NCBI GenBank assembly: GCA_902496455.1 | Contig: CABVAY010000035.1 | Coordinates: 1-21,565 of the forward strand | Source of the DNA: an uncultured Collinsella sp. | GTDB lineage: Bacteria > Actinomycetota > Coriobacteriia > Coriobacteriales > Coriobacteriaceae | DNA length: 21,565 nucleotides | Direction: 5' to 3' | In this document: piece after piece, positions 15,895-21,565 of the stretch | Position numbering within the stretch: position 1 is the first letter of the stretch | How the letters are laid out: each line of letters opens with the position of its first letter | Translations under genes and position numbers: made by a program | Notes under the pieces: generated by a model | Databases searched by the model: none | What the model was told of the DNA's origin: nothing | Seen by the model: only the letters and a program-made list of their open reading frames with translations

Positions 15895-16800
15895 ATGCGG
15901 CCCGGTGGCACTCAGACAAAGCGCGGCGCCGCGGTGCGCATGCGACGCCGACTGGGCTTGGCGCCGCGGGCGTACGCACTGCTATCGTGCTCGCTGGTGC
16001 TGGTCATAGCTGGCGTTTCTGCCTATGGCATGACCGTGCCGTCCATGATGCAGGCGCATGCCGCACGCGAACCGCGTGTGGGGCATGAGGTCAAAAGTGA
16101 TCTGGGTACCACGACTGGATATGCTTGGGCAAGTGTGGTCGCGCATATTGTGTTTGGCACCGACGATGCGGACGGCGCCGAGGCCCCGGACAACGAAGTC
16201 ACGCTTGCCAATGGCAAAACCATCGTGCTCACCAACACCAAGATCATCGATCGGTTGTCCAACAATAGCGTGGCGGCAACGGTGAATAAGGTCGAGCAGC
16301 AGAAGGAGCAGGACGCCCAGCAGTCCGGAAAGCCCGGTAGCTCGGATACTTCTGGCTCCGGCTCGGATTCATCGAGTTCGGGCGGCGGCTCTGGGTCGGG
16401 TTCCTCTACCGGAGGGTCTGGAAACGGCGGCTCGACGGGCGGCAACACTGACAACGATGCAAACTCCGGTGGCCTTTCCGCTGCTGAAGAAGAGAGCATT
16501 CACAGTTGGCTTGTGACCAAGTACAACGTGCTCGACGGCTATGTTTCTCGTGCCAATGACGTGGTCTCGACCTATAACTCTACGGGAGATCCCAGGCCGT
16601 GCGACAGCCTGGTCGGGGAGATGTTTGTCATTCGAGCCGAGTTCGGTCGTCAGACATTCTCGCCCCGGTCAAAGTGGTATCAGCAGTATGCCAATCTGTG
16701 GGGCTGTTACACCAACCTATGTCAATGGGTCGGCCATTACGGCGATGATGACGTCGCGCTCGGTAACTTCAACAATAACGTGGCGGCGCTTGCCCTATGA
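15895..16800 (+). CDS. Exported or membrane-anchored Ser/Gly-rich protein of unknown function
   Basis: I do not recognise this 301-aa protein. A basic N-terminus (RMRRR, 15-19) precedes a hydrophobic segment (about 28-46), and AHA at 54-56 could be a signal-peptidase site. Residues 57-143 include VTLANGKTIVLTNTKI (102-117). A Ser/Gly/Asn linker (144-193) leads to a C-terminal domain of about 105 residues rich in aromatic residues, with three cysteines (C236, C271, C276). The ATG at 15895 has GGAGGAGA 4 nt upstream; an ATG at 15838 in the same frame would add 19 residues. Its TGA overlaps the kinase ATG, so the two are translated together. By position it could be the outside sensor or substrate of that kinase, which is inference. 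Confidence 0.85.
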   Translation: MRPGGTQTKRGAAVRMRRRLGLAPRAYALLSCSLVLVIAGVSAYGMTVPSMMQAHAAREPRVGHEVKSDLGTTTGYAWASVVAHIVFGTDDADGAEAPDNEVTLANGKTIVLTNTKIIDRLSNNSVAATVNKVEQQKEQDAQQSGKPGSSDTSGSGSDSSSSGGGSGSGSSTGGSGNGGSTGGNTDNDANSGGLSAAEEESIHSWLVTKYNVLDGYVSRANDVVSTYNSTGDPRPCDSLVGEMFVIRAEFGRQTFSPRSKWYQQYANLWGCYTNLCQWVGHYGDDDVALGNFNNNVAALAL

Positions 16801-18638
16801 TGACCGATCTTGCATCTACCACACCACAATCGCTCGGTCGCGATCCCATGGTCGGCCTGCGCCTGGCGCGTGTCGACGGGTTTGAGCCGGCCATTGCGCT
16901 CGGTCAGGACGAACTGCCTGCCTATCTGCGTCGTTTTACGATGCTGTTTGCCGACGATGCCACCATGCGCCGTGGCGGTATCGGCCGCGTGACGCGTGCT
17001 GTCAACGCCCAAGGCGAGGCCGTGGCACTCAAGCAGCTCATCTTGCCGACGCGCGATGAGTTTGATGACGATGCCGCTCACGAGGCGCTAGTCGCCAAGT
17101 TCAAGGCGGCGTTTCGCGAGGAATACGAATGCCATCGCGCCCTTTCGGGCCTTAAGGGCTTTCCCCGCCTCTATGGCTGGGGCGAGGTCGACGGTGTGCC
17201 TGCAATTGTCATGGAATGGGTCGAGGGCGAGACGCTTGCCCGCTTGCGTTCGCGACTTGCCGTGGACGATGCCGGACGCCTGTCGCCGCTTGTGGCGGCG
17301 CGTCTGGGTCGCGACCTGTTCGATCTGCTCTGCCGTATGAGTCTGGTGGGCGAGGGCTTTGTCCATCGCGATATCTCGCCCGCTAATATTATGGTGCGCA
17401 CGGCGCGTCTGCCGCTTGACCGGCAGCTTGCCGAGGGCACCTTTGACCTGTGCCTGATTGACTTTGGCTCGTCGCTGGCGCTTGAGCCTGCGTCGGCCGT
17501 GGCCGGTACCGGCGGCAAGGCGTCGTTTACGGAGCGTTATGCCACGCTGCGTCGCGCGACGGTTGCCTATGCCCCGCCCGAGATGCTCACCGACGATATT
17601 CCCGACCTGCGCGCTTTGCGTATGTCGCCGGCGATTGACGTATACGCCGCGGCAAGCACGGTTTACGAGCTCATTGCCGGCGTCGCGCCATACGAAGCCG
17701 CGCCGGGCACTTCGGGCACCTCGGGTTCGCGCAAAAAGACGCGCGACATCGCCAGCCCCTATCGTCTCAAGATGGACACGCGGCCCGACTATCCCATTGG
17801 TGCCCATGCGCCCGGTTGTGATTTGACTCAGCTGCTTCGTCGTGAGCCCGATGTGGCGCTCGCCGCGGCCGAGCAGGCCCAGCAGCTAGGGCTTGAGCCG
17901 GATTCCGAAGAGCTACGCGATGCGCTGGCGTTTGTCGATGCCCAGCTGTTCGACGTGGTGATGGCCTGTCTGTCCAGCCATCAAAAAGATTGTCCCGAGC
18001 CGGCGGCGGTCGAGGCGGCGCTCTCGGCGTTTTGTGACCACTATGCGCAAAATGTCGGTCGTTCGCTCCGCGGCGAGCCGCTCACGCCGTGCCCCATGGA
18101 TGCGTCCGGCCGCGCGGTTCGTCGCACGGCGATGATCGGTGCGGCGGCTGTTTGTGGCCTCGTGTGGGCCGTTGTGGTGGTTTCGGCGGCGCTGCTGGCG
18201 TCGGGTGCTCGTATGACGGTTGCCGTGGGGCACATTTCGTGGTCCGGCACGCTGCCGGGTATCGTCGCCGCGCTCGCGCTGGCACTGCCGGGCATGGCGG
18301 GTATTGCCGTCGGTGCCATGGCGCACGATCGTCGCACGGGGTTCCTGCATGGCGTGCTGGCGCTTTCTGCCTGCGAGGTTCCGGTGCTGATCGCGGTTGC
18401 ATGCATCGTGTTTTCCCAGCGCGCCGTAGCGAGTGGCTTCGTTGCCGCCTTAATTGCAACCTATGCGCTCACGTGGTTTTTGCTGGCGATGGGGTTTGCC
18501 TTTGAGCTTCCCGTCGCGGCGCCGCGGCGCGCAAAAACCCAGACGGCGACCCCACTTGCCGGCGGAGCCGCGGCTGCTCGCGCCTTTGGCGGGCCGGCCG
18601 AAGTATCCGACACTATCTCTGCGACCAAGGAGGCCTAG
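16797..18638 (+). CDS. Ser/Thr kinase-like membrane protein, second type
   Basis: The 613-aa protein has an N-terminal kinase domain (about 50-300): glycine loop RRGGIGRVTRA (58-68), K79, catalytic loop HRDISPAN (190-197, D192), DFG (222-224) and APPEM (259-263). The usual catalytic-loop lysine is serine, a variant also known in myxobacterial kinases (HRDVSP). A region without recognised domain (300-440) precedes four membrane helices (about 446-469, 483-505, 516-540, 546-570) and a short tail. Active-site residues for ATP and magnesium are intact, so activity is likely but untested. The start ATGATG overlaps the previous stop; there is no good ribosome site, so coupling is expected. The FHA gene follows 3 bp after the stop. 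Confidence 0.92.
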   Translation: MMTDLASTTPQSLGRDPMVGLRLARVDGFEPAIALGQDELPAYLRRFTMLFADDATMRRGGIGRVTRAVNAQGEAVALKQLILPTRDEFDDDAAHEALVAKFKAAFREEYECHRALSGLKGFPRLYGWGEVDGVPAIVMEWVEGETLARLRSRLAVDDAGRLSPLVAARLGRDLFDLLCRMSLVGEGFVHRDISPANIMVRTARLPLDRQLAEGTFDLCLIDFGSSLALEPASAVAGTGGKASFTERYATLRRATVAYAPPEMLTDDIPDLRALRMSPAIDVYAAASTVYELIAGVAPYEAAPGTSGTSGSRKKTRDIASPYRLKMDTRPDYPIGAHAPGCDLTQLLRREPDVALAAAEQAQQLGLEPDSEELRDALAFVDAQLFDVVMACLSSHQKDCPEPAAVEAALSAFCDHYAQNVGRSLRGEPLTPCPMDASGRAVRRTAMIGAAAVCGLVWAVVVVSAALLASGARMTVAVGHISWSGTLPGIVAALALALPGMAGIAVGAMAHDRRTGFLHGVLALSACEVPVLIAVACIVFSQRAVASGFVAALIATYALTWFLLAMGFAFELPVAAPRRAKTQTATPLAGGAAAARAFGGPAEVSDTISATKEA

Positions 18639-18641
18639 GTC

Positions 18642-19580
18642 ATGGCATCTCAAGTTGAGCTCACCCCATGCGGGGCCATGTTTGACATCTTTAAGCGCGC
18701 GGCGCATCTGAGCCATATCGAGCTGTGCGGCTTGGTGCTTTCGTCCCGTCCGCTCGCCGACGGCCGCAGCCCGCAGAGCCGAGCCGCCGATCGCTCTTGG
18801 GTTTCCCGCTTTATCGTTCGCGCGCCGGTCGGCACGCTTCAGCAGCGCTACTTTGCCGAATACGGTACCTCGGCTGCGCGTATTATGTCACAACTGGCTC
18901 TGCGCCAGCGCAATCCCATGGACTCCACGGCTGTGATCAATATGGTGTGCGGTCCTGCAGGTGAACCGATGGTACGCGCGCTCGAAGAGTGCCACCAGGA
19001 CACGAATCTCTATCGCAACGCGCTCGATCGCCTGTCCCAGGCGGCAGAACTCATGCCCGCCGAGCGCGCCGAGGCCATTCTGGTGCTGTTTGTCGCCGTG
19101 GGCTGCTCGGCAGATGTCCGCTCGTCGGTGACCTATGCCATCGACTACGCTCATGCGACCTGTGGCGGCGCCACGTCGACGCCACGCTCGCTGAGCACAT
19201 CTTCGGTCACGGGCGAGCACGAGGTCGCGCCTGCGCATCCGCTGGGACTGCTGCGCGTGCAAAACGGCTACGTGGTGAGCGCCCCGCGCTGGATTCAGCC
19301 GAGCGAGCAGGGCGTCGAGATCGGCGCGCTGGCGACGGGGGAGGGCGATATCACCGATGTGGGCGATGACGTTTCGGCTCGCCATGCCCACGTGTGGTGC
19401 GATGACCAAAATGTCTGGTACGTCGAGGACCTGGCGTCCACTAACGGCACCGTGGTGGTAAACGGGGCCACGAGTGTGTGTATTCAAGTAGAGCCTGGCC
19501 GCTCCGCCCAGCTCAACCCCGGCGACGAGCTCAAACTCGGCGAATCCACCACCTACGCCATCCTCCTCGGCGCCCTCTAG
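18642..19580 (+). CDS. FHA-domain protein partnered with the second kinase
   Basis: The 312-aa soluble protein has an unrecognised helical N-terminal region (1-175), a Ser/Thr linker (176-195) and a C-terminal FHA domain (about 202-308) with SARHAHV (245-251) and EDLASTNGT (262-270, N268). The glycine-arginine motif of FHA domains reads IGA (227-229) here, so the arginine that normally contacts the phosphate is missing and binding strength or specificity may differ. AAGGAGG (18627-18633) lies 8 nt before the ATG, inside the kinase coding end. The N-terminal part is not DUF3662, so it is not a second FhaA. A hairpin 11 bp after the stop probably ends transcription. Confidence 0.9.
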   Translation: MASQVELTPCGAMFDIFKRAAHLSHIELCGLVLSSRPLADGRSPQSRAADRSWVSRFIVRAPVGTLQQRYFAEYGTSAARIMSQLALRQRNPMDSTAVINMVCGPAGEPMVRALEECHQDTNLYRNALDRLSQAAELMPAERAEAILVLFVAVGCSADVRSSVTYAIDYAHATCGGATSTPRSLSTSSVTGEHEVAPAHPLGLLRVQNGYVVSAPRWIQPSEQGVEIGALATGEGDITDVGDDVSARHAHVWCDDQNVWYVEDLASTNGTVVVNGATSVCIQVEPGRSAQLNPGDELKLGESTTYAILLGAL

Positions 19581-19591
19581 CCAGTCCTGCC

Positions 19592-19681
19592 AAATGATCC
19601 CTTGGGGACGGAGGAAAACGGATCGCCGGGGTCGAACACCTCTTCGGCGATCCGTTTTCCTCCGTCCCCAAGGGATCATTT
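19592..19681. repeat. 37-bp perfect inverted repeat, hairpin/terminator element
   Basis: Two perfectly complementary 37-bp arms (19592-19628 and 19645-19681) flank 16 bp. The arms carry CCCTTGGGGACGGAGG and its complement. On the plus strand the second arm ends in TTTTT, so it can act as a terminator for the kinase-FHA operon. Arm length and perfection exceed an ordinary terminator and suggest a dispersed palindromic repeat of REP or MITE type. No transposase is adjacent. Confidence 0.9.
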
Positions 19682-19724
19682 TTGCTCCCGGCAGTCACCT
19701 AAGGTAAACCTTTACCGCCCGCCT

Positions 19725-19740
19725 ATATTTGCCGAAATAT
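19725..19740. promoter_or_regulatory. ATATTT-N4-AAATAT palindrome, candidate operator
   Basis: A 6-4-6 palindrome (ATATTTGCCGAAATAT) sits 16-31 bp upstream of a TACAAT box, where a transcription factor would touch RNA polymerase. It is AT-rich in a GC-rich setting. The regulator is unknown; it does not match the Rex consensus. Confidence 0.45.
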
Positions 19741-19755
19741 GGCTTGGCGGCGGGG

Positions 19756-19761
19756 TACAAT
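19756..19761 (+). promoter_or_regulatory. Candidate -10 box upstream of the structured leader and nifJ
   Basis: TACAAT matches the -10 consensus at five of six positions. No good -35 is visible; the palindrome at 19725-19740 occupies that region. Predicted transcription would start near 19767, where a long complementary stem begins. Confidence 0.45.
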
Positions 19762-19765
19762 AAGC

Positions 19766-20010
19766 CCGCATGCGGATTTCCGTTGCGGGCGCTTCCCATC
19801 GCCGGGGCGTGCCCGGGAGCATCCGGCATGCGGCCTTTGCGGCGCTCGGCCATGTGCAAGACGGGTAGCTGGGCCTGTGGAGCGCATTTACCGCCCCGCA
19901 CCTCGGCATGCTTTCTCTCCACGCCATGTACCTGCTGCTCAGTCTGCCTGCCAGATGATCGGAAGCAACAGCGAAAATCCCATCACGCCAACATCCCGGC
20001 AATCGCCGGG
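19766..20010 (+). ncRNA. Putative structured leader or small RNA upstream of nifJ
   Basis: No gene is convincing between 19581 and 20042. From 19766 the sequence folds well by eye: CCGCATGCGGAT (19766-19777) pairs with 19821-19833 over 12 bp with one bulged G; inside it CGGGCGC (19786-19792) pairs with GTGCCCG (19809-19815). A second stem-loop joins GCGCTC (19842-19847) to GAGCGC (19880-19885), with GGCC (19848-19851) pairing to GGCC (19872-19875) within it. A last hairpin, CCCGGC-AATC-GCCGGG, lies at 19995-20010. I could not match it to SRP RNA, tmRNA, RNase P, T-box, cobalamin, TPP or c-di-GMP motifs. High GC makes chance pairing likelier. The 3' end is unknown. Confidence 0.4.
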
Positions 20011-20042
20011 GCCTGTATACCTATATGAGAGGAGAGGGGTAT

Positions 20043-21565
<1,523 letters not shown>

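Noticed and set aside
19695..20028. Small open frames of 75-99 codons on both strands in the nifJ leader
   Set aside because: They overlap each other, lack ribosome-binding sites and family motifs; the structured-RNA reading fits better.

Overview
This is a high-GC, Gram-positive window that most resembles a gut Coriobacteriia (Collinsella-like) chromosome. The main reasons are the actinobacterial cell-wall phospho-signalling operon with PASTA kinase, FHA proteins and PP2C phosphatase, the dnaX-ybaB-recR block, a pyruvate:ferredoxin oxidoreductase typical of strict anaerobes, and extended -10 promoters. The taxonomic call is inference; no search was possible. The left edge looks like a contig end: a run of nine G replaces part of a tRNA T-arm.

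Layout. Positions 1-78 hold the 3' end of a tRNA and its terminator. Positions 108-10490 form one minus-strand operon, read right to left: a multi-membrane-spanning Ser/Thr kinase, fhaA, fhaB, a PP2C phosphatase (pstP-like), a RodA-type SEDS glycosyltransferase fused to a class B penicillin-binding protein, and a PASTA kinase (pknB), ending at a strong terminator. Genes overlap by 4 bp or lie within 16 bp, except for a 132-bp gap before pknB. This is the mycobacterial order fhaA-fhaB-pstP-rodA-pbpA-pknA-pknB with three differences: rodA and pbpA are one gene, pknA is missing, and an extra kinase heads the operon. A minus-strand YcxB-like membrane protein (10542-11267) diverges from dnaX (11383-13884). 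A small lower-GC membrane protein gene on the minus strand separates dnaX from ybaB and recR (14719-15649).

Positions 15650-19580 hold a second phospho-signalling cassette on the plus strand: a Ser/Gly-rich exported or anchored protein, a second-type kinase with four membrane segments, and an FHA protein, all tightly coupled. Its leader carries two related palindromes, an extended -10 promoter and a terminator-like hairpin. A 37-bp perfect inverted repeat follows. Then comes a 360-bp non-coding stretch with a palindrome, a -10 box and strong RNA-folding potential, leading into a 5' partial nifJ gene that runs off the right edge.

Together the window encodes three Ser/Thr kinases, three FHA readers and one phosphatase next to a one-polypeptide peptidoglycan synthase. 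This suggests a dense phospho-control system for wall growth (first operon, well supported by family knowledge) and a second, uncharacterised kinase-FHA module (function unknown).
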